This document shows, piece by piece, positions 47,521 through 60,203 of a stretch of 64,000 bases of DNA (the first letter of the stretch is position 1; each line of letters opens with the position of its first letter). The notes under the pieces are model-generated. The model was not told where the DNA came from. It saw nothing but the letters and a program-made list of their open reading frames with translations, and ran no database searches. The position numbers and the translations under genes were made by a program. The stretch comes from Amaurobius ferox (Eukaryota > Arthropoda > Arachnida > Araneae > Amaurobiidae): positions 75,473,184 to 75,537,183 of the forward strand of contig OX578139.1 in NCBI GenBank assembly GCA_951213105.1, in the 5' to 3' direction.

Positions 47521-48407
47521 AGGCCCGACCCCCCCCCCCAAAAAAAAAAAAAAAAATCCCTGGACTAAAGAAAATTCTATTCTTCTAAGATATCCACGTC
47601 CACTACGGCAGTTCCTCAAGCTCATTCTGGGGGTAAAGCGTTAGCGAACAAGGTGTGTGTGCGTATATGTATGCGTGTTTGTCTGTGTGATTGCGTATAT
47701 GTATATATATTTGCCTGTGAATTTTTTGATAAGATAACTTATGAACGCATGTACGTACCGTCATGAAATTTCATGTGTAGATATATTATGTAAAATAGCT
47801 GAAGGAGTTAGTGTTTCTTTTTTATAAATTGCATGATTAGAACAGAAGATATTGAAAATTCCAAATTTATTAGCATTATTGCTTTCCCCATATACATAGT
47901 ATGGGGAAAGTACCTTGACGAAGTCGAAAATTCGAATTCGAGTTTTTGATAGTAGAGCACGTTTCAAACATCCCTGAACTCAAATCGAGCTTTTTAAAAG
48001 AGATATATGTGTGTGCGCGTTTTAGTGTGTTTTATGTTAATATGTGTGCATGTTAGTATGTGCATATTTTATATAAAGTTCCTGAAAAAAACATAAAATT
48101 ATATTCATAAAATCTATATTATATCAATATTTTATAATGCAATTATGCCATATCACTAAAGTTTACACCGAAGAAATTGAGATGGATAAATGTAGAAGCA
48201 TCAAAATTATATAGTTTTTTCCCAAAGCAAAATTTCATTTGAACAATTAATGTGAAATTTGGCAATCCCTCGTTCATTTCTAAAAATATTAATATCAAAG
48301 ATTTTTTGAAGAGGTTTCACTTCATACAAATATTTTTCAATCATATTCATATGCCAAATTAGCCCTTTACAAGTGCATAACGATCAGATTTGTCATATAT
48401 TGAACTA
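47521..48407. mobile_element. Interruption between satellite blocks, with hairpin-repeat fragment
   Basis: A poly-C/poly-A run, a GTGTGTGCGTATATG stretch and then a fragment of the same family as 24791-25766: hairpin at 47882-47910 (arms CTTTCCCCATA and TATGGGGAAAG) and near-palindrome at 47924-47949. The remainder is AT-rich and unassigned. Confidence 0.6.
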
Positions 48408-48515
48408 TTCAGAACCGTATATTTAGTGTGGCAGTACGAAGACAGGTTGAACAGAAACGGGAATCCAGTGCAATCCACTTGCATTTACCACTAAGCCGTC
48501 CCACCTATTTGTGTG
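48408..48515 (-). mobile_element. Old SINE fragment, inverted
   Basis: Matches the tRNA-proximal part of the inverted SINE at 46770-46860, and the sequence after it also matches, so the two satellite blocks have the same leading edge. Confidence 0.6.
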
Positions 48516-49437
48516 GTCTTAACAAGACGTTGTCAAACATCTGTTTCTGGTTGGCTAGTTCCGCTTGGCATTCTAATCAACAACTGTTAACGCCTGCTTA
48601 TCCTACGATACCTGGCCCGCACTCTGTGGGAGGTCACCAATTAATGACTTTTATGCTCCTTTGTTTCTTTTTGCAGTATATTTATTGATTAGTATTGGCT
48701 ACTCAAAAGACCACCAATGCAGATCTTAATTACTTGTAGGAGGTCATCCAATAATGAATTTTATGCTCCTTTAAATCTGTCTTTTATCCTTAATTCTATT
48801 TGATTAGTATACTAATTGATTTGTATATTAGTAATTGATTAGTATACTAATTGCTTAGTACACTAATTGTTTAGTATACTAATAAGTATTGGCTACTCAA
48901 AAGACGACCAATAAGGATCTTAATTACTTGTAAGAGGTTACCCAATAATGACATTTATACTCCTTTAAATGTGTCTTTTTCCTTAATACTAAGTGATTAG
49001 TATACTTATTGATAAGTATTGGTACTTAAAAGACCTCCAATGCGGATCTTAATTACTTGTAGGGGGTCACCCATTAATGAATTTTATGCTCTTTTAAATG
49101 TTTCTTTTATCTTTAATACTAATTGATTTGTATACTAACTGTTAAGTATTGGCTACTTAAAAGACCACCAATGCGGATATTAATTACTTGTAGGAGGTCA
49201 CCCAGTAATGACTTTTATGCTTCTTTAAATGTATCTTTCATCCTTATTACTATTTGATTAGTATACTAATTATTAGTATACTAGCTAATTAGTATTGTAA
49301 TTGAATGGTATACTAATTGATTAGTATTGTCTGCTCAAAAGACCACCAATGCGGTTCTTAATTACTTGTAGGAGATTACCCTCCAATAATGAATTTTATG
49401 CTCCTTTAATTTAAATGTTTCTTTTATCCTTAATACT
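48516..49437. repeat. Palindrome-bearing satellite, block 2
   Basis: About five to six units of the same satellite as block 1, again introduced by the GTGGTCTTAACAAGA lead. The block is broken at 49437 by a LINE and resumes at 57579. Confidence 0.82.
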
Positions 49438-49489
49438 TAGAATTTCCCGGTTTATCAAAAAGACCTTGACTTTGTTATTTCCAAGATTA

Positions 49490-51215
49490 ACTATGGGGAC
49501 GAATGAAGGCTTTAGGTTGAATTGTTTATCATTAAATCTGAACTATGCCAGAGCAGCCAATGACCTGTTTTCACAGGACTTTATAAGAGAGAATATAGAC
49601 ATAATGTTCTTAAATGAACCCTATTATACTCAAAATAAAACAATTGGATTTACTTTTGGCTATAACCTCATTTTTACAGATAGACCAAGAACAGGAAGTT
49701 CGAAGTTCGAAAATAAGCAAATTTCATGTTGTTTATAATAGTAGAGATATGGTGAGCGTACAAATGGAAATAGAGAATGAAGAATTTATCATTACTTCAA
49801 TCTACTGCCTTCCTTCAGAAGACCCAGTAAATAAGTTAGAAAGCTTGGAAACGCTGATTAGAAGTAAAATGGATAACCATCGTGTAATCTGCGAGGATTT
49901 TAATGCTAAATCCAACGTTTGGGGTCCTAGACCTAATGATGCGAGAGGAATAGAATTATTGGACTTTATTTCAAGACTCAATATAAAAGTGTAGAACAGC
50001 CCCAATAGTCATCCCACATTGACTAACATTAGGGGATCAAGTTGGATAGACCTATGCATGACCAAGAATGTTAATTATAAAATAAATGACTGGAAAATAC
50101 CTGATCGTATCTCTATGAGCAATCACAATATTATGGAATTTAATATAGGAATGGCAGTAAAGCTAAGTAGAAGGCAAATAAAGGGGAGTATCAGTGACTT
50201 AAACTGGCTGAGAGTGAAAGAGGAAATCTACAATCTAGTAGATAAAGTTCGAGGGATAGACTCAAATACCAGCAATATAAATAAGTATATTGAGGAAATA
50301 GAAAAACTGGTAAAAATATGTAGTGAAAATATAAAAGTAATGAAAAAGGTAAAGGCAAATGCAACATGGTGAACGTATGAGCTGACCATAATGAGAAGTC
50401 GAGTTAGAGAGTTAAGGAGAAAATACTAGAATGAAATGGAATAAGAATCCAGGAAGAGAAAAAGATTCAATACAAATTAGAGCATACGATCTATAAGAAA
50501 AAGATCATTAAAATTAAAACAGAAAGTTTTAAAACCTATCTAGGCAAGGTAATTGTAAATAATTCTTTTGGTGCCCACTATAAATTGATTAAAAACTCAA
50601 ACAAAAAGAACATGGTTAATCAGTGTGTGTAACCAAGCGGAATGGTACACAGACCAAGAACATTTCAGACTCAATTGAAGAGATTTTACAATACCACTTC
50701 CCTACGATTAATGTAGAGAATTTCTCTAGAGAAAATTACAGGGTTGTTTACCCTGTATGAAATTGAAAAAGTAATCCATGAATTCGATGAAGGGAAAGCT
50801 CCCGGAATCAACGGATTAACTATGTTGAAAATCAGCGAATTATTTTTTGTGGACAAAAAATGGTTCTTGAATATTATGAATTTTTGTCTAAATAATAGAA
50901 TATTCCCAAACCACTGGAAAATTGCTAGAGTAGTGTTGATACCCAAAGACTGTAATGACTTAACTACTGCAGAGGTATATTGCCCCATATGTCTTCTGTC
51001 TATTTGGGGGAAAATCCTCGATAAGTTGTTGACAAAGAGGTCGACATATTATCTGGAAAATAAATCGAATGGAAATCAATGCGGTTTCAGAAAGAATCGC
51101 AAAACGATAGATGCCATAAGAGCGATCATTAATCAAATTGAAAATAATAAAGCAGAACAACTCAGCACGTGTATTATATCAATGGACATAACCAATGCAT
51201 TTACTTCGGTGCATT
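49490..51215 (+). pseudogene. R1/LOA-like LINE ORF2: endonuclease and RT part
   Basis: The endonuclease part has LNCLSLNLNYARAA, FLNEPYY and CEDFNAKSNVWG, with frame changes near 49710 and a stop near 49993. The RT part (50744-51215) has FDEGKAPGINGLTML, NHWKIARVVLIPK, NQCGFRKNRKTIDAI and IISMDITNAF. It reaches a stop at 51216 and continues as FKVPYMLLNLIKSFLHDRYV up to the SINE. Several stops make this copy inactive. Confidence 0.85.
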
Positions 51216-51304
51216 AGGCTGATGTGATTCAGTAATTGGTTAATTTTAAAGTTCCGTATATGCTCTTAAATTTAATAAAAAGTTTCTTACATGATAGATA
51301 TGTG

Positions 51305-51581
51305 GGCGCGGTAGCCCATTGGTTAGCGCGCTGGAGTTGCACTCGGTAGACCCGGGTTCGATTCCAGCCACTGCCAAAACTGCCGCCGTGTTCATGCGGA
51401 GTACGATCACGTTAAACATGTGGGTCCGAAAGTCCTTCCGAGAGGTTGGTGGTAGGGGAAGGAGGGTACGGTCCCTGTGGATGCCTCCCCCACTGGATTC
51501 CGGTCTAAATTGGGTGGCACTTCCCGACCGTCCAAACAGTTACCTTACACCTTTCTGGTAGGTCGGACGGTCTGGGTTTCA
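51305..51581 (+). mobile_element. tRNA-derived SINE (no 5S head), in the LINE
   Basis: Flanked by a 16-bp duplication ACATGATAGATATGTG (51289-51304 and 51582-51597). It begins GGCGCGGTAGCCCATTGG (A box) and contains GGGTTCGATTCCAG (B box), then the shared ~190-bp body. It interrupts the RT frame of the host LINE, so it is younger than the LINE. Confidence 0.92.
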
Positions 51582-51597
51582 ACATGATAGATATGTG

Positions 51598-51720
51598 AGG
51601 GTAGAAGAGAAAGACATGCACATGAAGTATAACATTGGAATCCCACAGAGATCCAGTATAGCATATCTATTATGGCTCATAATAGCAGATAAAGTGCTAA
51701 ATATTAAATTTAATGAGGAC
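51598..51720 (+). pseudogene. LINE RT segment between SINE and next insertion
   Basis: Continues the RT frame after the SINE: IPQRSSIAYLLWLIIADKVL, which aligns with the ...PQGS... segment just before the catalytic box. It breaks at 51720. Confidence 0.7.
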
Positions 51721-53048
51721 TAGCAGCATACCCGTTCTTCGTACGGAGTATATAATATAAAGAAACTTATAATTCGCAATCATGGGCAAATTCTGTTGAA
51801 ATATTAAATGTATTGCTCCTAAAGAGAAGTTTAAGAATATCTGTTCTCACTATGTAAAATTATCTTCACGAGCAGATCTGAAGAGTAAAACATCTTGGTC
51901 CCTTTTGTAAGCAAATTTACCAAAAAAAGAGGAATTGAATCAATACATGCAACCCCGTACTACTTATATTGTCGCAGATTAGAAAATGTTCCAGTGTGTT
52001 AGTGGAAGATTACCCGTATTACAATATGAGTCTCAAAAATCTTTGCCAAAATAAAAGAGATGACGTAATAAATTAAAAATATCGATAATTTCCGTACTCT
52101 TTATACTAGCAGGTCGTAATTGATTCCAATATATGCCAATATTTATCAAAACATATGTCAATATACCTGTACTTCTTATATTCTCGTAGATTAGAATATA
52201 TTCCCATGTATTTGTAGAAGATTACTCGTACAACGTACAATATATGAGTTTAAACAATTTTTGTCATAATAAAACAATTACATAATAACTTGAAAATATC
52301 AATAATCCCCGAAAATATCAGTAATAATAACGTTTAAACCTCAAGATCGTAATTGATATTATTCAGTCAAAAATGCTATCAGAAAAATCAAATCGTTCTT
52401 TTCTAAAATATATTTTTATATCCATTTATTTATTATTCAAATCGAAAAAATAATAATTAAAATTAACACACAGATTTAATTTAATTGAGTTTCTGAGCAA
52501 CATGATATAAGATAGAATCTTCCTCATAAACTGCAAAATTAAATAACCATTTTGATTTCTTTATACTTTTCATTGTTCAGTAAAAGCTTGTGATAAATAA
52601 ACCATGGAGATAGATTTCCCATTTAAATCATGCATCAAACAATTCATGTTTTCAGAAAATGACTAATTAGCGCAAAAAATCTCCCATCAAACTCAAAGAT
52701 AAAGTTTTATTTCACTTTCAAACGATTTTCAAACTTTTCGTTTGGATAAACCACGGAGTTAGAGAGTAGAACTCCTAGGAAAAAAGTTTCGTTTTTCATT
52801 AATATCTCGACAACCCCTGGTTTTAGACACTCGAAACTTGGGATAAATTTATGGGGGGGCTATTTCAAGGCTATCCACAAAATTTCATCAAATTCGGTTC
52901 AGCCGTTATTCCATGATGATGAGACAAAGGAAAATTTCGTTTTTTACTTATATCTCGTAAACCACTGATCGTAGAACCACTGATCAGCCGTTCTCCCGTG
53001 ATGACGGGACAAACAGATAGACAGATTTTCAATTTTATTTATATAGAT
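51721..53048 (+). mobile_element. 1.3-kb unclassified insertion in LINE RT
   Basis: It begins TAGCAGCATACCCGTTCTTCG and ends ACAGATTTTCAATTTTATTTATATAGAT. Removing it joins the flanking RT frame directly before TTIQAFADDT. Start and end resemble short retroposons common in arthropods (TAGC...CCCG.. start and TATATAGAT end). It has internal TCGTTTTTCATT.. duplicates near 52790 and 52940 and no coding frame. No clear target duplication was found. Confidence 0.6.
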
Positions 53049-53900
53049 ACTACAATACAGGCTTTTGCAGACGACACAGTACTACTTGTAAAAGCAAAAG
53101 CATCTTAACTTTTTGCTGATATTGGAACACAAGCTGTAAATACAATAACAGAGTGGACATATGATTATGGGCTCACACATAACATACACAAGGCCCAATA
53201 TACAATGATTAATTTTTAGTAAAAAATAACTCATATGCCGGGAATTAAGCTGAAAGTGCAGAGAATCAATAACAGAAAAGAACTGAAGTACCTGGATATC
53301 CTAATCGATACCAAATTGACTTGGACAGCACACCTCAGAGAATTGAGAAATAAAGTTTACAAATTTTATCATAAACTTTTGAGGATTTCAAGGGCGACTT
53401 GGGTGTTAAGCCCCAAAGCAATGAAAGAAATCTATATAAAGGCGCCAGAAAAAATAATTATGTACGGGGCGGAAATATGGCATAAAGACCATAGGAGAAT
53501 CAATGAAAAAATCATACAAATTCAGAGGATTGCATTATTATCCATCACTAAATGCTACATGACTGTATCTAATGAGGCCATACAAGTATTAGCAGGGTGT
53601 GTGCCTCTCGACATAAAAATAAGAAATGAAGTTAAAATGTATAATCTTTTCCACTGGAATCAAGATATAAAAATTGACAATGAGGAAATCAAAGCATGTG
53701 AAATTGAAAGACCAAAAGGTTTTTCAATTTCACTTGCTTTGTAAATAACAAAAAGCTTTGGGAAGAAGAGATCATTCAATGGAAAATCGGAAGAGGAATA
53801 GAAGGTGATGAAGGTGATTGGGAGATATATACGGACGGCTTTAAAATGAATGAAAGAGTCGGAAGTGCGTTTTTAATTTATAAGCACGGAGAAATAGTAA
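53049..53900 (+). pseudogene. LINE RT catalytic box, thumb and start of RNase H
   Basis: Starts with IQAFADDTVLLV (the FADD catalytic box) and continues through ELKYLDILIDTKLTWTAHL and IIMYGAEIWHK (53235-53744). It then reaches the beginning of RNase H (EIYTDGFKMNERVGSAFLIY), which is cut by HINE-like copy D at 53900. Stops near 53105, 53217 and 53743 show decay. Confidence 0.82.
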
Positions 53901-55871
53901 CAAGAAAGATCAATCATGCATAAGCATTGATTATGAAACACTTTCCAACTGAAATGTAATTTCATTTAAAAATTTCTAAAATGTGATTCATTCAGTGAAC
54001 ATCTTTTACATTATCACAGTACTACAGTAATTTATTATACTTAAATATTTAAAACTGTATCGAAATATAAATCATCTGATTCTTCATGCAAAATCAATGA
54101 ATATTTCATTCATATAACTTGTATTCCAGACTCCAGAGCTAAATAATTTTGTGTGAAAAAAATTCAGCAATTCTTATGTAATTCATCTTACAATCGCTTG
54201 AGATATTTGCATTCTGCATATGTTAAAATTAGGCTTCCTTGAAGAAATAATAAAAGTTTAGGGATCATTTAAAATCACAACTATTGTAATTGCATAGGCA
54301 CGGAATTTAGATACACAGATAATACACAGATAATATATATGTGTATGTGTATGTACTCAAAGTATTGGAATCGTGCCGAAGATCGGAACTCGAATTTTCA
54401 AAGGATCTACACGTTTTGGGACTTCTAGAACACGAAAAAACTACTTTTAGGAAGACGTCTGTGTGTGTAAAGGTGTATCTGTGTGTCTGTGTGGATATTA
54501 CATCCACTCTAATTGAAAAACTAATGGACCGAATTTCATACAATTTGGTAGGTATGTTTTTTGTGGGAAATCCTGATGTTCATTAGATTATAGTACGATT
54601 CGTAATAAAAGAATCTGCCTTCTTTGCGAAATGGCCGCAGAAATTGCCTTTATCCACTCTAGCTAAAAACTAATGAACCAAATTTAACAAAATTTGGTGT
54701 ATAATACTTCAATAACCGACAAGTGATTTATATACCAAATTTAACAAAATTTTGTATATAAGTCATTTGTAGGTTATTCTAGTACGATTCGGGAAAAAGG
54801 AATGGGCTATTTTTGCGAAATGGCCAGCAAAAATCGTTATATATAAAAATAAAAGACTACGTGTGCTCAATTATATCAATTAAATTCCTATTTTATATGT
54901 GATTTTTGACAACAAAAAGAATAAGACTAACCCCATTACTCTAGGACTAGCCGTTCTTGAGATATTCTAGTTTTTTCGCGTTTTCGCTACGCCACCTTTG
55001 ACAATAAGTCCAGCTATCAAATGAGAACCAAATTTAAGTTTAACGTGTAAATTCAATGTCATTTAAAATACTTATGTTGTGCAGATAAACTCAAATTATC
55101 ATTGAATAAATAAAGAGAACGAATATGAGTCTGCAGAGAAAGACATGTGCTGTCCACATCAGAATTTTTAACAATATTACACCAATGATTTATAGAAGTG
55201 AACGGGGATTATTTTCAGGCCATTTCGAAAAAAAATGTATGATCTATATTTAAAGATCCATCAAATTTTTGTCGAATAAAATGTTCAACAAATTTAAGCT
55301 GTGTACCAAATTTTAACTCTCTAGGACGTAGGAAAGTGCATTTAAAATGCCATCAATTAAATTTATCAAGAAGAGTTATATAAAATTTAAAAAAAATGAA
55401 AAATTGTTATCTACTAAATTTATTTTAAAATATGAAGCCACTCCCATATGCAAAACGTTTAAACAAATGGAGAGATATTTATTATATAATATCTCTCTCT
55501 TTACTTTCTGGAAGATATCCCAAAGTCAGAATTTAATTGAATTTGTTTTTTTCCCTATATTAAATAATTTTTTTAATTAAAAAACTACTTAACATATTTT
55601 ACTGAATTTTTTTTTATATATTCTATGGGATAATGTGAATATTTCCTAAAAATTTCGAAGCAATTCGTGAATTTTAAATTTACTTAAAAAATGTTTGAAA
55701 AATTAGGTCCCATAGGGTTCAATGTATTTCATTTTTTCAACCCGGGTTCAATAAAAAACTAATTGGGTGATATTATTTATTTATATTCCCATAGGTCCTA
55801 CAGACCGTCTGAACAACATACTAAAATTTCATTTTGATAAACTCATTTTTACGGCAGTTATCGTGCTAACG

Positions 55872-55937
<66 letters not shown>

Positions 55938-55980
55938 ATGAACAAAGTCATAAACACTTTTCAACTTTGTTGTAAAGTGT
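53901..55980 (+). mobile_element. HINE-like 'TAA' repeat, copy D (2.08-kb form)
   Basis: Nearly identical to copy B. It is flanked by TAA (53898-53900 and 55981-55983). Deleting the element plus one TAA rejoins the RNase H frame of the LINE with no stop, which fixes the boundaries exactly. Its ACAG run is about 16-17 units, longer than in copy B. It lacks a GTATGTTTCTGTGT piece present in copy B. Confidence 0.88.
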
Positions 55981-56526
55981 TAAAAAATGGCAAGAAAGAA
56001 TAGATGATAACGATACAGTATTCAATGCTGAACTGTATGCAATTTGGAATGCCGTGAAATATATAATAATGGAAAATATTAGCGAACTACATATATTCAC
56101 GGACTCAAGATCGGTATTAATGGCCTTGAGTTCATATTGTATCAAAAATAAGTGGATACATAATCTCAAAGAAAAAATTTTGCACGCGAAAGACATTTTA
56201 TTCTACATTGGGTCAAGGCCCATGTTGGATTATATGGTAATGAAATGACGGACCAACTTGCAAAGGAAGCCTTGAAATTGGATGTAAATAGGGTATTTGG
56301 AACAACCAAAACCCAAGTTAGAAACAAAATAAAACACAATTGCGACAAAGAGTGGCAAGACAGATGGGACAAGTGCCCTAAGGGTAGACAGTTATACAGA
56401 TTATTACCCAAAATTTCAACAGGAGTGACAAATGGAAACTTTTACCTAAATCAAGTGCTTACAGAACATGGAGCATTTAGTTCCTACCAACACAGATTCC
56501 ATAATAAAAGTAACCTTTGGAGGTGA
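55981..56526 (+). pseudogene. LINE RNase H and C-terminal part
   Basis: Contains the remaining catalytic residues of RNase H: E in FNAELYAIWNA, D in IFTDSRSV, and the HVGLYGNEMTDQLA segment with the final Asp. One frame change lies between them near 56190. A C-terminal helical part and a degenerate HC..C region follow (about 56545-56575). Confidence 0.82.
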
Positions 56527-57578
56527 GGTCTCGAAAAAGGAACGATAGAACATTGTATATATAGATGTATGTGATCATTGGAAAGAGGTGAGAATAAAAA
56601 TTTTTCCTAAGAACTTCTTACAAGTGTCCTTGATAAACCTCTGTAGAGGAGAAAAGAGCAAAAAGGATATTGAAACAATCACTAAGATGTTGCTCAATAG
56701 AGAGCTTGATGAACTCTGATAAGTTATTTTACTGTGAGGATTTTTACATGTTTTATCCTTATATATAAGAAGGAATTTTATATTGTTCATTTATATTTGT
56801 ATAAAAATTGAATTGGTATTCCAGGGCATACCCTGTTGTAAATATTGTAAAGGCAAAAAGTTGAATTTGATAGTAGTTGATCGTTTCCTTTTGTATAGAA
56901 ATAGTTTTACATGTATAGAAATTGAAATTGTATTCTAGGGAATACACTGGTGTAAATTTGTAAATGAAAAAATTATAAATTATTAGAAGATCAGAAGTCG
57001 ATTTACCGGAGTTTATACTCTCTTGGGAAATATGTAAATATTGAAATGGTGTTGAAAATCTTGAATTATAATGACACTTTAGTTGTGTTATATCTCTTGA
57101 TATATTTTACCCTTGAAAACAATAATAATGTATTAGGTATTGTATTAGATATTGCAATTTTATACTTGTATATTTGTAAGGATTAAAATTTTATCTTTGT
57201 TGTGTTTTCTTCACACTCACCCTTTGTTTTTAAAGAATTGGGTAAATTGTTGTATTTGTAAGATATATGTTATAGTAGTATTTGAAAGATGTTTTGTTTT
57301 GTCTCGACAAAAGTGTTGACTTCTGTTTATCCTTTCAGAGGATGACTTTCGGCAGAGGGCAGGGTTTAGCTTGCTTCGCTTTTTGGGTTCTGGCACCTTG
57401 GCTGGGGTGTTGGGGCTTATAGGGGTTCTGGCTGGAGGTGTGGGTCCGGTCCTCTTTGAGTGGGGGCGTTGGCCATTGCTCTCTTGGCCGAGTGCTGTGC
57501 CGGGCGTTCGACCTTTGTCGCGATGGCGGATCGTTATGTTTTCCGGATACCTTTGGGTGAGGCGGTGATTGTGTTTGA
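56527..57578 (+). other. LINE 3' UTR with GC-rich end
   Basis: AT-rich until about 57325, then about 250 bp of GC-rich sequence (TTGGCTGGGGTGTTGGGGC, GATGGCGGATCG) up to GTGATTGTGTTTGA before the target duplicate. The open frame at 57371-57568 has no coding support. The GC-rich end may be the structured 3' end recognised by the LINE's RT. Confidence 0.6.
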
Positions 57579-58215
57579 TTATCCTTAATACTGAATTATT
57601 AGTATTGGCTACTCAAAAGACCACCAATGCCGATATTAATTACTTGTAGGAGGTCACCCAATAATGGCTTTTATACTCCTTTTAATGTGTCTTTTTCTTT
57701 AATACTAATTGAGGCCACCAATGCGGACCTTAATTACTTGTAGGAGTTAACCCATTAATGGCTTTTACGCTCCTTTAAGTGTGTCTTTTATCCATAATAC
57801 TAATTTATTTGTATGCTAATTGATTTGTATGGGCTACTCAAAAAACTACCAATGCGGATCATAATTACTTGTAGGAGGTCACCCAATAACGACTTTTATG
57901 GTCATTTAAATGTTTCTTTTATCCTTAATACTAATTGATTAGTATTGACTACTCGAAAGACCACCAATGATGATCGTAACTACTTGTAGGAGGTCCCTCA
58001 ATAATGACTTTTATGCTCCTTTTAGTGTGTCTTCTATCTATAATACTAATTTATTAGTATACTAATTGATTAGTATTGGCTACTCAAAAAACCACGAAAG
58101 CGGATCGTAATTACTTGTAGGAGGTAACCCAATAATGACTTTTATGCTTCTTTAAATGTGTCTTTCATCCTTATTACAATTTGATTAGTAAAATAATTTA
58201 TTAATATACTAATTA
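57579..58215. repeat. Palindrome-bearing satellite, continuation of block 2
   Basis: About five more units with the same landmarks (GTAGGAGGTCACCCAATAA, CTTTTATGCTCCTTT). They continue the array that the LINE interrupted. Confidence 0.82.
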
Positions 58216-60191
58216 GGGTTCCGAAGGTCGGTGACAGTCGGCGAACAAGGGGCCCTCAACGGATGTATTACAACTGAGTAGTAGGCGACAAGAAAGAACT
58301 CGTGAAGAGAGTTACAGGGATTGGCGAGCGTCAGCGACCAGGGGACGAAGCCCCTTACATGCCTAAATAAAAAGTATTATTAGTAAAATGATCTTCAAGG
58401 ACAGAAATTCATTGTAATTTACTAATCCTCCTATATTATCTAAAAATGAAAGTCTTTACCATCTGAGGTGATCCCACAGAATGCATAGTATTTATAGTTC
58501 TGAGTCTGCATTTCCATGTATATTCAAGAATTCAAGAAGAAAATCAGAACAGTAATCTCCTCAACTTCTTTATCGAAACCGTTTCTTTCAAGCACTCTTA
58601 TATTATTCCACGATCAGCGGCTGCTGTTCATTCGAGCTACTTTGGGTGTCATGAGATACAGATCTAGTATTACCTTTAGTATTTGACCAGCTGTATTAGG
58701 CCTTAGTAATTCATCCATATTATACCTACGACTTACTTAGACTTATAGATAGCATAGTTTTAATGTATATAGTTCTACCTTTTCGAGTTTTATTCTACCT
58801 TTTTTTTTTTTACCTTTCACTGACTGTCATAATCTGACACGTTCCATCTGCTATCATGGAACATCGACAAGGAAATGGGTTAACACATGTTTCAATTTCT
58901 ATTAAGCACCAACTCATTTAATATTCGAAATATGACCAATTTCATATATTTCCAGTGTTAAAATTAGCTTCAAATTGTGAACTTAGTTTAAGCACCAATT
59001 GATTTAATATTGGAAATATGACCACTTATTTATATTTCCAATATTAAAATTAGCTTCTAATAGTGAAATTAGCTTTTATTGCTGAAATTCCTTTCTGATG
59101 ATAAAATTAGTTTCCAATGGTGGAATTAGCTTCCAATAGTAAAGTCAGATTCCTCGTTAAATTAATCATTCTGCTATAATTAGCTAAATACGTATATACA
59201 AAAATTTTGCAGTATTCCATAGCAGCTTATACTTTATGGTGCTGTTACTATATAAACTCTAGTAATATAAACTCGAAGTTGAAAATATTCGAAAAGTATT
59301 ACGTACATTTTAGTCAAATTCTCTAATTATAAATATTTGAACAGCATTATTTTATGAGCTGAAATTGTTTTTTCCAATTTTAAGCTCTAAACTGCTGATA
59401 TTGTAGTAATTTATCGTATCTGTGTTTTCTAGAACTCCGGCCAATAACAAATTTATAGTATACTAAAATATTTTATTCTTTCAAGACTGGACGAAAAAAT
59501 TGCTGCTTATGTTGGCCTCAAACCTCTACTCCTAGCAGTTCGCCAAGATGAGTGCCACGTCTTCCAATGCTCTACGATGACATCTCAAACAAAGAATACA
59601 GAATGAAATTACTGTCGAAAACTTTTGTGTTTTCTTTAAATAAAATGATTTTGTATTATTTTGATAAAATAAAATGACTCAATTAATAAAATGGATGCAA
59701 TTATTCCGGCGCAAAAATAACTAAATGAATTAGAAGTAACTTGCATATTATCTTACACAGGGCTCCTGCCATGTATGTGTGTCTATGGAGGATTACTAGG
59801 AAAGTTTTGAAGCACCCAATAACATTTTAATGAATAATCAATGAGTGTAAACTATAGATCTATTTATAGTAAAGTGACCATGTCTAGTCAAATAAAAGTG
59901 ATTGCAGTGGATCATTTTGAAAGTTAGGATAACCAAATCAACAACAAAGCGAGACATATGAAAGAAGCCAATTACAAAGTTGTAAAATATTGTCTAATGA
60001 GTAAGGATAAATGAAACTGTTACCCTTAATTTCACACAATATGGTTATTTGCAAATTGCTCTCTTATTCAGGAATGATACAATAAATAGCACTTGCATCC
60101 ACAAAAATCTAGTGCTTAAAATGTCTTCCGTGAGAGGCAGTGCACATTTGAAATTCAGGGTATAATATTATCGTATACTTTGAAAAGCGTC
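58216..60191. other. Unassigned AT-rich region with local repeats
   Basis: A short GC-richer piece (58220-58365) contains GAAGGTCGGTGACAGTCGG. At 58900-59140 a ~97-bp unit (ATTTAATATT.GAAATATGACC) occurs twice and grades into short AAATTAGCTTC repeats. No gene is supported. The last ~90 bp (60100-60190) recur at 61060-61150. Confidence 0.45.
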
Positions 60192-60203
60192 ACAGGTTAC
60201 TTG

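Larger units (their letters stand above)
49438..57578 (+). mobile_element. R1/LOA-like LINE with RNase H, carrying three insertions
   Basis: The LINE sits inside the satellite with a 14-bp duplication TTATCCTTAATACT (49424-49437 and 57579-57592). Coding segments for endonuclease, RT and RNase H occur in that order. RNase H in ORF2 points to the I/LOA/R1 group rather than Jockey. ORF1 is absent, so the copy is 5'-truncated. Insertions are a SINE (51305), a 1.3-kb unclassified repeat (51721) and HINE-like copy D (53901). The last ~250 bp (57330-57578) are strikingly GC-rich. Confidence 0.85.

Noticed and set aside
46976..49437. CRISPR-like array
   Set aside because: Units are 130-190 bp of tandem satellite with variable palindromes, not short direct repeats with unique spacers, and the genome is eukaryotic.
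51305..51375. Functional tRNA gene
   Set aside because: A and B boxes are present, but it lies in a SINE with target duplications and does not show a full cloverleaf with acceptor end.
57371..57568. 65-codon frame in GC-rich DNA
   Set aside because: It lies in the LINE 3' end and has no motif; GC-rich sequence gives open frames by chance.
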